Origin: Hevea brasiliensis
Lineage: Eukaryota; Streptophyta; Magnoliopsida; Malpighiales; Euphorbiaceae
Assembly (NCBI RefSeq): GCF_030052815.1
Contig: NC_079510.1
Location: 30,891,823-30,955,822 of the forward strand
Direction of reading: 5' to 3'
Length of the DNA: 64,000 nucleotides
Shown: positions 1 through 11,233 of the stretch, piece by piece
How positions within the stretch are numbered: position 1 is the first letter of the stretch
Layout: each line of letters opens with the position of its first letter
The notes under the pieces: generated by a model
Told to the model about the DNA's origin: nothing
Database searches by the model: none
The model's input: the letters and a program-made list of their open reading frames with translations, nothing else
Position numbers and translations under genes: made by a program

Positions 1-208
1 CAAGATACACTCATTTTTCACATGACACGCGATTATTCTGTTATGAGACCGTAGCTAGTCTTATAACATAGAGTATATCGACCGAGCAAGATATACTTGA
101 TCCTCATAGCCAATGTTTCATAGTTATTAGATTTTTGAGTTTCACTTTGACGAAACTTGAGCAATGCTTTCGCATTGATTTCAACTTTCGCCAAAGTGGG
201 GGGCAAAC
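1..208 (+). mobile_element. T1: 3' end of internal region with polypurine tract
   Basis: This is the non-coding 3' tail of a Tat/Ogre-like gypsy element. A purine-rich run AAAGTGGGGGGCAAAC at about 193-208 sits directly before a TGTAGACC LTR start. That is where the polypurine tract that primes plus-strand DNA synthesis belongs. No open frame with a recognisable domain is present. The lineage call rests on the tract, the LTR start and the primer site type at 2950, not on protein. Confidence 0.6.
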
Positions 209-570
209 TGTAGACCCTTAATTTGTGATGAGTATGTGCATTGAGGCCGTGGGAAACCCGATGATGAAAAATTATATGACTGTAAGATATAATTGAAGGC
301 ATGGAGCTGAATTATTAATTCCGTGGCATGATCTTGAAAAAAAAAATAATAATACACTTTGTGGAAATTAATTTAATTAAATTTAAATAAAATTTTATTT
401 TGTTTAAATTTAATATGGGTAGTTCTTAAATGGATCTAATTAAGTTTAATTGGGCTCTATGGGCCTAAGAAAGCCTAGTTAGGAATTTTAAATGGGACCC
501 ATTTAATTATTTTTTTAAAAAAAATTAAAATAATAAAATATCTCTCTCCTCCTTGGCCCCACTTTCTTCA

Positions 571-876
571 TCACTCCCTATTGGTACCTTCCATTTTTTT
601 CCTGTCTTCCTATTGGTTGAAACACCTCACCCATATCCCAGTCTTATTCGACTCAGAATCGCAGCTTGTTTAAGTCATCTAAACTTTATCACCCTAAGAC
701 TCCAAATCCTACCACACCTCTTCCTCATTCCCTATTGGTGCCTTCCATTTTTTTCTGTCTTCCTATTGGTTGAAACACCTCACCCATATCCCAGTCTTAT
801 TCGAATTCTGCAATTGTAGTTGTTTAAGTCATCTAAACTTTATCATCCTAAGACTCCAAATCCTATCACACCTCTC
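571..876 (+). repeat. 154-bp tandem duplication in T1 LTR
   Basis: Two copies of about 154 bp (571-724 and 725-876) both contain CTTCCTATTGGTTGAAAC and CATATCCCAGTCTTATTCGA. They differ at scattered bases and by small indels near the middle. They lie immediately upstream of the TATA box, so the duplication sits in the promoter-proximal U3 region of the LTR. The CCTATTGG elements are CCAAT-box-like (reverse orientation ATTGG), with two per copy. Confidence 0.85.
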
Positions 877-887
877 TCCCAAAACCC

Positions 888-895
888 TATAAATA
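888..895 (+). promoter_or_regulatory. TATA box of T1 LTR
   Basis: TATAAATA follows CCAAAACCC and lies about 680 bp from the LTR start and just downstream of the duplicated ATTGG-rich segment. The position is right for the U3/R boundary of a long LTR. Transcription would start about 30 bp downstream, near the purine-rich AGAGAAGAGAAGAAGG. Confidence 0.6.
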
Positions 896-2949
896 CCCTA
901 CTAGAGAAGAGAAGAAGGGGAGGATGGGAAAAAGAGGAAGAGAAAATTCAGAGCTACAGGAAATTTGGAGATATTCAAGACTCTTTGAGTTTTTCCTTAT
1001 TTTTTCTTTTCTTCAAGAAGATTTTCATACAAGATTTCTGGAAGGTCAGTTTTTGTTGTTTTCTTTTCAAGATTCAAGATCTATGCCATACAATATTTTA
1101 ATTCTATGCTCTTTGTCTTCAATTTATTTTATATGTTCATATAGATCATGTAATCATGTTTAATTTGAGGGGATACACAACTCTGCACATGTTTAGTTTC
1201 TGTCTCTCGTATTTTTATTATTTTTCTTTATTTTCTGAATCTGTAAAAAATTTGTAAAAATTATATTCATATTCTACACGAAATTCCATTAATTTTAGGC
1301 TCAAGAATCACTAAAAAAGCTTTAATATTTTGTAAGTTATGGCTGTTTGAAGTTAGGGTTCCTGTAAAATCTGATTTGCAGGATATCCGACTTATGGAGC
1401 CCATATCTCCCTTATTCCTTAATATTTTTGTGCAAATCTAGTGTCTAAAATTAACTTCAGAATCTTATGAATCTTTTCCAATTGGTTTTGCATTCATATC
1501 TTTTGTGGTTAATGAGTTATGAATTTTACAAAAAAGTAGTACGATTCTGTTACTTAGAAGAGTTACGATTTATGTAGATCATTCGGCTAGGGTTTTGTTT
1601 GATTTATAAATTTTATGTTATTGTATGATATGTAGGCTATCTTCTGTAATTTTTTTATGATTTTTAGGCATGTTTAACTATTTTTAAAAAATCGAATTTC
1701 TTGCTACTGTTAATCTGCCAGAATTTAAAAATTGTATATTTATGCATGTTCTTGTATTTTCTTGGGTTTTAATTGATATTTGATCTATTTTTCTGTGTTC
1801 TTTTAATTCAAGAAGTGTTATGAAGTGTTTGGATAATGTTAGAAGACTTAGACCATTAGGTAGTTGTAATTAATTAGGAATCTTAACCCTTTAGGAGACT
1901 AGAGTTAGAATCCAATGTAAATTGTTATTAATATTTTTTTTATTTCTTTTATTTTCTTTAGTTTCTTTATTTTTTTTTATTACAAACAAAATTGGTAAGT
2001 AGCCCTAAGGTAAGTACCAAAGAGGGCATTTGCGTGGAGCTTATATGGAGCTAAACGGGAGTAAGCCAGGGATATCATTGCCATACTAGAAGAGAAGACC
2101 CTTTTTTAAGGGTAGCTTGCCCCAATGGCAACTGCATTTACCAACAGTTAAGTAGCTCTAAGACTTCTTGAATAACCATTGGCATGAAACTGTAGTAATA
2201 ATAGAACTTTAATCGGTAAATTAAAATTAACTTTGTTTTTAATTTAACTGACTTTTGCATGTAATTAATTTAAATAAATACTTTGTAAATTAAAATTAAT
2301 CTTGTTTGTAAATTAAACTAATATTGGCATGTAAAATAAATTTAATTTAATACTTGGTAATTGTAAAATAAATTTGCATGTTAGAAATCTTTATTAGGTT
2401 GTGATTGTTTGGGACTTATGTGATATTAGAATAAATTACACATGTACATAATTAACTTAGTTAAATTATCCTTAGGGTAACTTGGTGAAAATTAATTAAT
2501 TAGGTTAAATAGAAACATAGGGTTATTTGAAATTGAATTTGTTTGTAAATTAAATTCCCAATAATAAATTAATTTTAGTCATCTGGTAAATATCATTTAA
2601 ATAATTAGCAACCCCATAGATAGGAATTACTTGTGCATGAAAATTGTGTGTAAACAACAACCCTTTTTGTGAATTACTTGCGTGTGTAGGATTAGAATTG
2701 CATTTTTTAGGATAGAGTTTAATAAAGGAATAATAAACAAGACTTCTAGAAACATTAGTAGAGGACTGGCACTCGAATTAACGAGGTTAGACCAGGCGTA
2801 AGGGGTGCCTAACACCTTCCCCTTACGTACCCACTATCCCGAACCTAGACATTGGGCTATGGTAATGACGGTTGTGGAAACTCTGCAAGGAGTAAGTTGC
2901 CATCCATGACCCTCGGAAGAAACACAATATGTCCCGGTTATTACCCGGG

Positions 2950-3201
2950 TGGCGACTCCTGTCTATCTATGCCTTTGTGGCATAAATCCTTAGTACCGTG
3001 GTAGTGTTATGGGAAGACGGTACTTACCAGTGGTTTGATTCTATTAGGATTGTATGAAGTGCATGTCTAGGAAATGCTGTCTAAGGAGGTGGTACTTAAG
3101 TGAGACCATTGTGACTCCACCATCTTTCCTGGGCATTACCTGGTGCATTTTATATAATTCTAATGGATGATATTTCGCCTCACGCCCCACCTCCCACAGT
3201 A
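2950..3201 (+). other. T1: primer binding site and leader fragment
   Basis: TGGCGACTCCTG at 2950-2961 matches the primer binding site style of Tat/Ogre elements, which use a tRNA-Arg type primer. About 240 bp of non-coding leader follows. At about 3202 the sequence switches abruptly to the 3' LTR of G1. A primer site downstream of an LTR that is itself preceded by a polypurine tract implies two elements joined through one LTR. Confidence 0.6.
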
Positions 3202-3977
3202 TAGCTCAATTTAGCTACTGCCAACAACAACACAACTTGCACATGAAAATTACACTTCTAATTTGGCAATTCTCCTTCTCCCAATACTATAATATTACAT
3301 TCATGACACTTCTATACCACTCAATACAAGTCAATTAAGGCAATTTGGGAAGAATACACAAGTGCTCAATGCACACATTACACCCTTAATTTTCAAAGTT
3401 TAATTCAACCCAATATCAATACACATAATCTCTTAATTTATACATACACTTCCTCTAACATTCACATATACACTGCCCTCAATTCATCATCACCATAATT
3501 CATCAATGAATTTCATGAAATCAAACATTAATTCATGAATTTAAAGGCTGCCAAAAGTGGCAGTTTGCTAAGGTATCAAGTTTTCCTTTCAAACTCCTAA
3601 TTTCAAGTGCTAACATACATATATATGGAAATTAATTTGCTACAACTTCAAATTAACTTAATCAACCCTAATTTCCATCCATTAAGGGTAAGAAAAGCTC
3701 AAGCAATTCATGCTTTCATGGCTGCCAAAAATGGCTCAATTCCAATACTCAACAATTCATCAAATTTTCTTCACCAAACAACATCCCTTAATTCAAGCAT
3801 CACTTTTACTAAAGAAAGGAAGAGAAATTGGACACTTACCTCTTGAGAGCTTTCCCCAAACCTCACCAAATCCTTCCTTTCTTGCTCCCAAAAGCTTCCT
3901 CAAGGTGAGTGTGCAAGCTTTAATGAAAAAACCAAGTGTAAATAATGGCTAAATCAATGGTGCATGGTGATGAAACT
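3202..3977 (-). mobile_element. G1 3' LTR, part distal to the S1 insertion
   Basis: The segment is nearly identical to 13417-14190 of the 5' LTR. Shared stretches include TTAGCTACTGCCAACAAC and the GGCTGCCAAAAGTGGCAG stretch. It starts abruptly at about 3202, in the middle of LTR sequence. It is interrupted on the right by solo LTR S1, after which the match continues from 8549. Confidence 0.85.
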
Positions 3978-6900
3978 TGTAACATCCTCACTTTATGTAG
4001 TTCGTATGTTTCACTATTCTAGCTGCTAATGTCTGCCCCGGAAAGTCGAAATATCTGGAACTACACTTCGATGATAGTAAACATGCATAAAATGATGAAA
4101 TAAATAAAAAGAAAATACAAAAAAAATTAAGGAAAAATAAAAGAGATAAAATGTGACTAAATTAAATAAGGCAAACCCGTAGCGATGGGTGACCGCACCG
4201 GGAAGTTATGGCGAAGACCGTTAACTAGCCCTGGACTGCGGGGAACCCCAGGAAATATTTTTGAGATTGAATTAAAGGTCTTCTGAGGTGTAATTGACAT
4301 TAGAAATATCAAAGAAAAATTAATGAATTAGTACAAAGAAAAATGAAAAATTGAGAAACCGACAAAAATCTGTGTTACCGAAAAATCGGGAGTACAACCC
4401 GAAAAGGGGCATTTTGGTTAATTGACACCTAGAGTTGACTTTTGACCTAAATGTCCATTAAAAATAAGTGGTAATTAAATTGTGAAAATCACATAAAAAA
4501 ATGATGAACTTATGTATAAAATGTAAATAGAGAAAAATGATGGTGTAATTAGAATTAAGTAAAGTTGAATTATTCTAATATTTAAACTACGCTTAGTGGA
4601 AAGTAGTGGAGACTTAGTGAACATATAAAAGACAAGAGATCAGCCATTTTTCATCATCTTCTTTCCATTTCCTTCTCTTGCCGAATTGAACTCCTCCCTA
4701 AAATCACCATGACCGGCCACCATGCATAAGCTCCAATCCACCATTTCAAGCCATAATTTCTTCACTTGTTCTTCATTAAAGTTGCTCTACATAGCTTGGG
4801 GAGTATTTAGGTATCAAAAGGAAGCAATATTGGTGAGGTTTGATCAAGCTCCACAAAAGGTTAGTGCTAGTTTTTATTCCCTTGCTTAACTAAAGTTTGT
4901 GTTGAAGTTGTGGGAAGCATTTTGGTTGAAAAATTTTAAGAATTACTTGAGTAATTGTTGGGTGTAACTTGCGGTAGCCATGGAAAGGAAAGGTGAGGAA
5001 CTTATTCTCACTTGTAATTGATGTTAATTGATGGGAAATTAGTGTGGATTGAAGTAAATGTTAAGGTTAGTAATTTAATTTCATGAGTAAGTTGGGAATT
5101 AAGCTTTAGGATTAGATTTGAAGAAATATTGAGGGCCTTGGTAAATTGTAAATTTTGGTAGCCTTCAATTCCATGGAAGAGTGTTAATTTCATGAATATG
5201 ACAATTAATTTAGTATGTAATTACATTAGTGGAAGTACATGGTAAAAATTACTAGGTATTAGTTAGTTATTTCATGTATATATTAGGTTGGTTTGACTTA
5301 TTGACTTGAGGCTGTATAATGTACTTTGAGCACTTGTATAAACTGCCCAAATTAACAAAATTGAGATGTGATGAATGATATAGAAGTGCCATAGATTCAT
5401 AATTGTAGTTTTGGGAGGAGGAGGAATGACAATTGGAAGTGTTATTTCATGTGCAGGTTGTGTCGTGTTGAAAACAGTAGATAAATTGAGTAATAAATAA
5501 AAATGTGTGATCCCAATTTGTATGAGGCCAATTGGAGGTAAAATTAGACTTGTAATGGACCAATTTTCATGTAGAAGTTATGCCAAAATTCTACCTAGAA
5601 ATGACCTCAAGAAATGACTGAATCTGAATTGCCATTAGTGAACCCAGAATTTTTAACCATATGAACAGTAGCCATTCAATTGGCCATAACTCACTCAAAA
5701 CAGGTCCAAATGACCTGAAATTTATATCGTTGGAAAGCTTAGACATACAGCTACAACTTTGGTTAAGATCACAGAACCTAGAAAAGTCATTTACTAAGTC
5801 AAATTGCTTGCACAAATTGAGGTAACAAAACTGTCCAGAACCATTGCAACCCAGAATTTGACCATATGAACAGTAGTCACTCATTTGACCATAACTCACT
5901 TAAAATAGGTCCAAATGACCTGAAATTTATATCAATGGTAACTCTTATGAAGACACCAAAGGTCAAAAATGACTAGAACCAATTCAAATTGATTGCCAAA
6001 TTTAGGGTACCAAATCTGCCAAAATTGAACTTGACCTAAAAATGACCTAAAGTTGCATTGCAAATTCAATCTATCCAGCTTTAGTAAATTGCCCATATCT
6101 TGGTCCATACAACTCAGAATGACCTAAAATCAGTGCCAAAAGTTCAATAAGACATAAACCTACAATATTGAAATTTTGACCAGAACCCAAAAATTAAGGG
6201 AACTAGGTCAATTAAGTTGATTAAGTTGGCATACTAAATCTAGAATTAGTACAATTGACGATTAAGTCCAGAAAATTTCAAATAGGCATATCTCCCACAA
6301 GAAGTCTTCAAATGAAATAAACCATACCAATCTAGAAAGCTAAGAAAGAGACCTAAAGCTTTGTTTTAGGCAATGTCCTCAAATTATAAATGTTTAAGGC
6401 CAGAATTTAAGGTTAAAGCCATTGACCTAATTGAGGACCATGCCAATATAGGACCTTTGAGTCCAAGTTAACAATTTGACCATAAATAATTCTATAAAAC
6501 TTCACAAATTACAAGTAAAATTTCTGATTGACCCTAAGACATAGGGCAACAATACTTATGAAGAATACTAGACCTCAATGCTATTACAAACAATCTAAAT
6601 AAATTAGTAAAGTCCGAACTGAAAATGCCTAACAAGGAAGTCGAAATTTAGATTTGACCTAGTTATAGTTAAATGACCATAACTTGAGTTATACAACTCA
6701 AAATGGAGTAATTCAAAAAGGGAATTAAAGAAGACACAATAAGAAACAATTTGATGAAGAGAATTTTGCTAATTTCACCCTATAACCTGACCCAATGGAA
6801 CAGTAACTATTGGCCATGAAATTTAAAAAAATTGGAATCACACATAATTAGCCTTGAATTAAGTTTGGAAATCAATGCCAACGAGTATAAACTCAAAATG

Positions 6901-8548
6901 AGGAATCCTAGTGCAACTAGAACCATCATATATGTTCAGTGTGGAAAAGTCAACGTTTATGTTTGACTAGTAATGTGAATAAGAAATATAATGACTTAAT
7001 AAATCACATGAATGTATGAATGGGACATTAGTCCTTTTTATCAGAGACAGGAAAAATGCTTTGAGCACAATGGTACTTCAGAACAATTGATATGAAATGT
7101 GATCTGTCTGATGATCTACTAAATAATTGTGACATGTTGATACTAGAATCAACCTATCCATGATGTATAAAAAGATCAACAATTTTATTGACTAATGAAA
7201 GGCATAATGACCAATAAACCCTAAAAATAAAGAATTAAATATTTAATCTTGTAATATGCCCTAGTTTGCCTAGTTGACTAGTTTGGATAGGTTGGCATGC
7301 CAATAAGATTCTGACAACTGTTCAATAAATGGCTTCACGTCGTACTGTGTTTTTTGGCTTATTATGCCATACTATGATTTTAATAGCCTATGGCTATACG
7401 GATTGTGTTATTATACTCGGCTTAATGCCTAATTGATTATTTGGCTTTTTAGCCACATTGTTTGCACACCGGGAGATACTTTGTGACTGATGGTGTGACG
7501 GCCTGAGGTACTAGGTACCCAATGCTAGTATATCCGTTTATCCAGTCTAGTCAGTGTATAGGCTACACGAGCAGTCAATTAAAACATTATTCAATTCAAG
7601 CAGTTAAGTATAATGAAATTTCAGCACAATTAAATTAAGTATTGAATGAAATGAGGAAAAGATATTAGCAATAAAAACATAACAAAAATACAATTTGCAG
7701 AATTGTAGAGACTTAAAATACAATACAGTTAGAATAATTTATATACTGGGTAGTATTACTGAAAGGTTACAAATTTAGCACTTCCAAAGAGGAACAAACT
7801 AGTATATAAGATAGTTACTATTAGAAACATTCCAGTAAATCAAATTGATTATTCAATATTTAAATTATGATATATCCTTTCTTTATTTGTATATATTATT
7901 TCTTGTTATACTACTACACCACTAAGCAGAAATGCTTAGCGCGATGGAATTGTTTTCCTCACGTAGGTACTTCAACTGAGATTTTGGAATCCAGATCTGC
8001 AGAAGTGTCAGAAGTGTACAAGGTTGTCACCTCCTCAGGAATGCATGTAGATAGGGCTCATATTTACACATGTTATGTATTTTGTTCATTCTAAGTATAT
8101 TGTAAATTATTTGTATATCCTGTACTTGACAAACTTATGTAATTAGATGGCAAATTATATAAGTTAATGAAATATAAGAACTCTGATATCTGAGTTGATT
8201 ATCTAATCATAATGATTCTGAATGAGATTGAGTTTGAGAAACTGTTGAGAATACTTTGAGATAATTCTGAGTTGTGAATTTGAGTATATATATTAAAATT
8301 GTTTTTGGAAGGTTCAGAAGAACTGTTAGTCCAAATTACAGCCAGCACTCTATTGGATTGTCATTAAAATTTTTGAATTTTCCAAATTAGTCAGATTTTG
8401 ATAAACAGTAAAAATAGCCTAAACCTCAGATAAAGTTTTTGAACAAGTAAATCAAGAATTGTAATGAAATCAAATAAGATCAGGTGCTAAAGCACTCCGA
8501 GTGACACGTCTTGCTCAGCTATACTGTAAACGGATGAGGGGTGTTACA
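3978..8548 (+). mobile_element. S1: solo LTR (4.57 kb) of a Tekay-like gypsy element
   Basis: The solo LTR begins TGTAACATCCTCAC and ends GATGAGGGGTGTTACA, giving TGTAACA...TGTTACA inverted ends. It is flanked by a 5-bp target duplication with one mismatch (AAACT at 3973-3977, GAACT at 8549-8553). The empty site is visible in the intact G1 5' LTR at about 14175-14195, where GGTGATGGAACTCATTCGG is uninterrupted. No primer site, gag or pol follows the LTR, so it is a solo LTR left by LTR-LTR recombination. Open frames within it (5008-5193, 5591-5899, 7867-8094) show no domain. It shares the conserved GGGTGACC box (here in reverse, about 4178-4210) with the other LTRs. Confidence 0.9.
4624..4630 (+). 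promoter_or_regulatory. Candidate TATA box of S1
   Basis: TATAAAA occurs in ACATATAAAAGACAAGAG, about 650 bp into the LTR on its sense strand. The placement resembles that in the T1 and Athila LTRs. It is a motif match only. Confidence 0.45.
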
Positions 8549-9272
8549 GAACTCATTTGGCCATGGTGGACTTCAATGGGGTTTCTCTCAACTGCTTATT
8601 TCTCAAGGTTGAAGATGAGTATTCTGCTGTCCCAAGTCTTATATATGTGTCCCAATTTATGAGTTAGTGGAGAACTTAAGTTAATTTTATTTTTTAATTA
8701 TTCAAAGTTTCATAAATTCCACATTTCCCTCTATTCTTCTACTATTCATATAATGTACTACATTTTTATTTTTCATAACATTTTCAAAGTGTAATATCAC
8801 TTATTTTTAATGGACATTGAGGTCAAAAGGCAACTCTAGGTATCAAATGACCAAAATGCCCCTCTACGAATTGTATTCCCAATTTTTCGATAACACTGAT
8901 TTTTGTTGATTTCTTGATTTTTCATTTTTATTTGTACTAATTCATTAATTTTTTTTGAAATTTATAATGTCAATTACACCTCTATAGGCCTTTAATTATG
9001 TCTCGAAAATTAATTTTGAGTGTTTCCCGTAGTCCTGGGGTCGATAATTGCCTTCGCCGTAACTTCCCGGCGTGATCACCCATCACTACAGTGTCGGCTC
9101 GTTTAACCTAGTTTCATTTTCTCTCTTTTATTTTTTTTTTTATACTTTTTCTTTTATTTTCTTTTTATTTATTTCATCATTTTATGCCTGTTTAACATCC
9201 TGACTTGTCCGGATAGACATTAGGTCACCGGAGCAATAGAACGTACAGACTATGTACAGGGAGGATGTTACA
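8549..9272 (-). mobile_element. G1 3' LTR, proximal part (LTR start)
   Basis: This matches 14190-14933 of the G1 5' LTR and ends, on the plus strand, with GGAGGATGTTACA (the minus-strand LTR start TGTAACATCC). It contains the shared LTR box GATCACCCATCAC (about 9075) and the TGTCCGGATA box (9206-9215). The sequence just right of it is the minus-strand polypurine tract, which fixes it as the 3' LTR. Confidence 0.9.
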
Positions 9273-9273
9273 A

Positions 9274-9287
9274 CTCTTCCCCTCTAA
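9274..9287 (-). other. G1 polypurine tract
   Basis: On the minus strand this reads as a purine-rich AGAGGGGAAGAGT-type run directly before TGTAACATCC. It is preceded by the end-of-pol remnant AAATTTCGAGGACGAAATTT. The same arrangement occurs in G5 at 63181-63215 and in G3 at 40821-40858. Confidence 0.8.
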
Positions 9288-9899
9288 ATGAAAATTTCGT
9301 CCTCGAAATTTACTCAGTGTAAATAATCAAGGAACAACTATCTCTTTGTCTTTTCGCATTTTTGTGTATTATAATACTTTACTTCCTCTTTAATCTGTCT
9401 TACTAATATTAGTTTTAAAATTTTATCCTTGTCTTGATTTACTATCAAAAATACGTAGCTCTACACAATAGTCCCAAGTCAATACTATAATCTGCAGCTT
9501 ACAGCACAAACATCTAGAATATTGTGTAGTTACCACGGTATATCCCAATAGATCAGATTTTCTAACATCTTATCTTTCTTGACTTCACTTTTTAGAACTG
9601 ATTTACCTTTTTAAACTTTTACTATTCCACTCAACTTAATATTTGTAAGTGATTTTCATTCTATTATGGTTACTATTATCTTAAAATCCACTCTAATTCT
9701 GTCAGTTAATAATAATAACTCCCATCTCGAGTCAATTTTTTAAAAATCATATCCTATTTCCCATCATATTGTGGTCTAATGGTTAATAACTAGAATATCT
9801 TATTCAGATTTATCCATTTGAATTTGAATTTCTTTCTTTACAGATAATATAGTATATTTACCTGATGTGTCTGTTATTTCCTTGCTTATTCATTTCCTT
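9288..9899 (-). other. G1 non-coding 3' internal region
   Basis: About 600 bp of AT-rich DNA lies where pol should be. No protease, reverse transcriptase or integrase motif is visible in any frame. Part of it (about 9449-9600) is clearly similar to 42334-42490 in G3, including AATCTGCAGCTTA and CCAATAGATCA in the same order and orientation. Only the last few codons of pol before the polypurine tract seem to remain. Confidence 0.6.
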
Positions 9900-11109
9900 A
9901 TGTTGTTTCATCAATGTCTAGGGCTGACTCCTCTCTAGCTTCCATGGCACACACTCTTGGTGTCACTCTAACTTTAGGTCTTTCGACCGTCTCAGAAATA
10001 GCCTTTTGTGAAATTTCAGCCGTCTCTACTTTACAAGATCTTCTACCCTTTTGCATTGTGGGGGCAGGTCCATCAGCTTGTACTGGAGCTGTTAAGTCAC
10101 TCCTCTGGGGGCAATCTCTTATAAAATGATCTATAGCCCCACACTTGAAACACTTTCCCTATAACAGTCGACATTATCCTCTGTGTCTCTTACCACGGTA
10201 CATCACAGTACATACATTCTAGCACTAGGGTCGATCCCCTTGTTACTGTGTCTGGGGAACTAGCTACAGATATTCCAAACTGACTTCTCTGACTCTGTGT
10301 CTAGTTTCGTGAACCTTTAAACTTTTTATTATCAGTTGATATACTGGACTGCCCTAGTCCAACTTCCCTCTTACACTGCCTATCTTTCCTACTCTGTTCA
10401 CTTACTCTGACTCTCTCTACTTTTAGTGCAGCTTCAACTAACTTGGCAAAGTCAGTAATCCCCAATGCTATAATCATTATTTTAATATTATCATTGAGCC
10501 CTTCCTCAAATCTCCTACACCTCTCGGTCTCATTAGGGACTATTTCTCGCCCATAGTGGCTCAGTCTAACAAATTCTCTTTCATATTCAGCCATTGTCAG
10601 CTGTCTCTGTCGTGGGTAATGAATTCCCTTCTCCTCTCTTCTAGGTATACACTGCCCACTTACTTCTTTTTGAACTCAGTGAGAAAGAAGTCCCAAGTTA
10701 CTTACTCTGGTGGAACTTTACTAGACACTGTATCCCACCATTGGTATGCATCATCTTGTAGTAGTGATACAGCAGCTTCCAAATTCTACTCTGGAGCACA
10801 GTGGAGTTGTTTCAAAACTCTTCCTATTCTGGCCAACCAGTTTTCTACTGTGACAGAATCATCTTCCCTCTTGCCTAAAAAATCTACCGCTACAAACTTC
10901 CTGAGTTTTTCCAAATGAGATTTTCGATGTGGAGGTGGTGGTGGTGGTATAACTCCTGCCATCTGTCTAAAGAACTTAGCCATTTGCTGAAATGTGGTTG
11001 GTGCCTCTGGTACTGGTGGAGCAGGTTCCCTCCGGTCTCCTAACTCAGTCATAGATGGAGCATGACTCTCCACCTCCTCATTGACCGCTCTCTGCGATGT
11101 GAAGTCCAT
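9900..11109 (-). pseudogene. G1 gag remnant
   Basis: This is the capsid/nucleocapsid protein of a Tekay-like element, broken by frameshifts and stops. The start chosen is the Met of MDFTSQRAVNEEVESHAP (about 11109), which matches the G2 gag start. In order: a Pro-rich linker (PPPPPPH, about 10940), the gag core with YEREFVRLSHYGREIVP and FEEGLNDNIKIMI (10594-10470), a basic linker, and one intact CCHC zinc knuckle CFKCGAIDHFIRDC (about 10110-10153). The C-terminus reaches AMEAREESA (about 9940), equivalent to the gag-protease junction AMRAQEEQDAP in G2, and then homology stops. Gag is therefore nearly full length, and pol is lost from just before protease. Confidence 0.8.
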
Positions 11110-11216
11110 ATTCTTATCAAAATAACCAATCAAAAGATCTGCATTAGAGTCATCTTAACACTTACAATGCAATGTATGATATGCAATCTATCTAGGTCCA
11201 AAAACGCCTAAACCGT

Positions 11217-11228
11217 GCTCTGATACCA
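11217..11228 (-). other. G1 primer binding site
   Basis: The minus strand reads TGGTATCAGAGC, complementary to the 3' end of initiator Met tRNA and standard for chromoviruses. It lies five bases inside the 5' LTR end (11234). Confidence 0.9.
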
Positions 11229-11233
11229 CTAAA

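Larger units (their letters stand above)
209..2949 (+). mobile_element. T1: long LTR of Tat/Ogre-like gypsy element
   Basis: The LTR begins TGTAGACCCTTAATTTG directly after the polypurine tract and runs to the primer binding site at 2950, about 2.7 kb. It contains a TATA box (888-895), a 154-bp tandem duplication upstream of it, and a long AT-rich transcribed part with no domain-bearing frame. A short hairpin, CCGG...CCGG type, lies at about 2934-2948. The exact 3' end is not fixed, because I see no clear CA immediately before the primer site. The short open frames inside (553-1163) have no homology I recognise and are treated as chance. Confidence 0.65.

Noticed and set aside
553..1163. Three overlapping plus-strand open frames
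   Set aside because: They lie in the T1 LTR across the 154-bp duplication and TATA box, are low in complexity, and show no domain. They are explained by CT-rich repeats.
7867..8094. 75-codon plus-strand frame
   Set aside because: It is wholly inside solo LTR S1. The equivalent region in the related G1 LTR (around 11740-11900, reverse) does not keep it open.
9914..10129. 71-codon plus-strand frame
   Set aside because: It is antisense to the C-terminal part of G1 gag, which has a clear CCHC knuckle on the minus strand.
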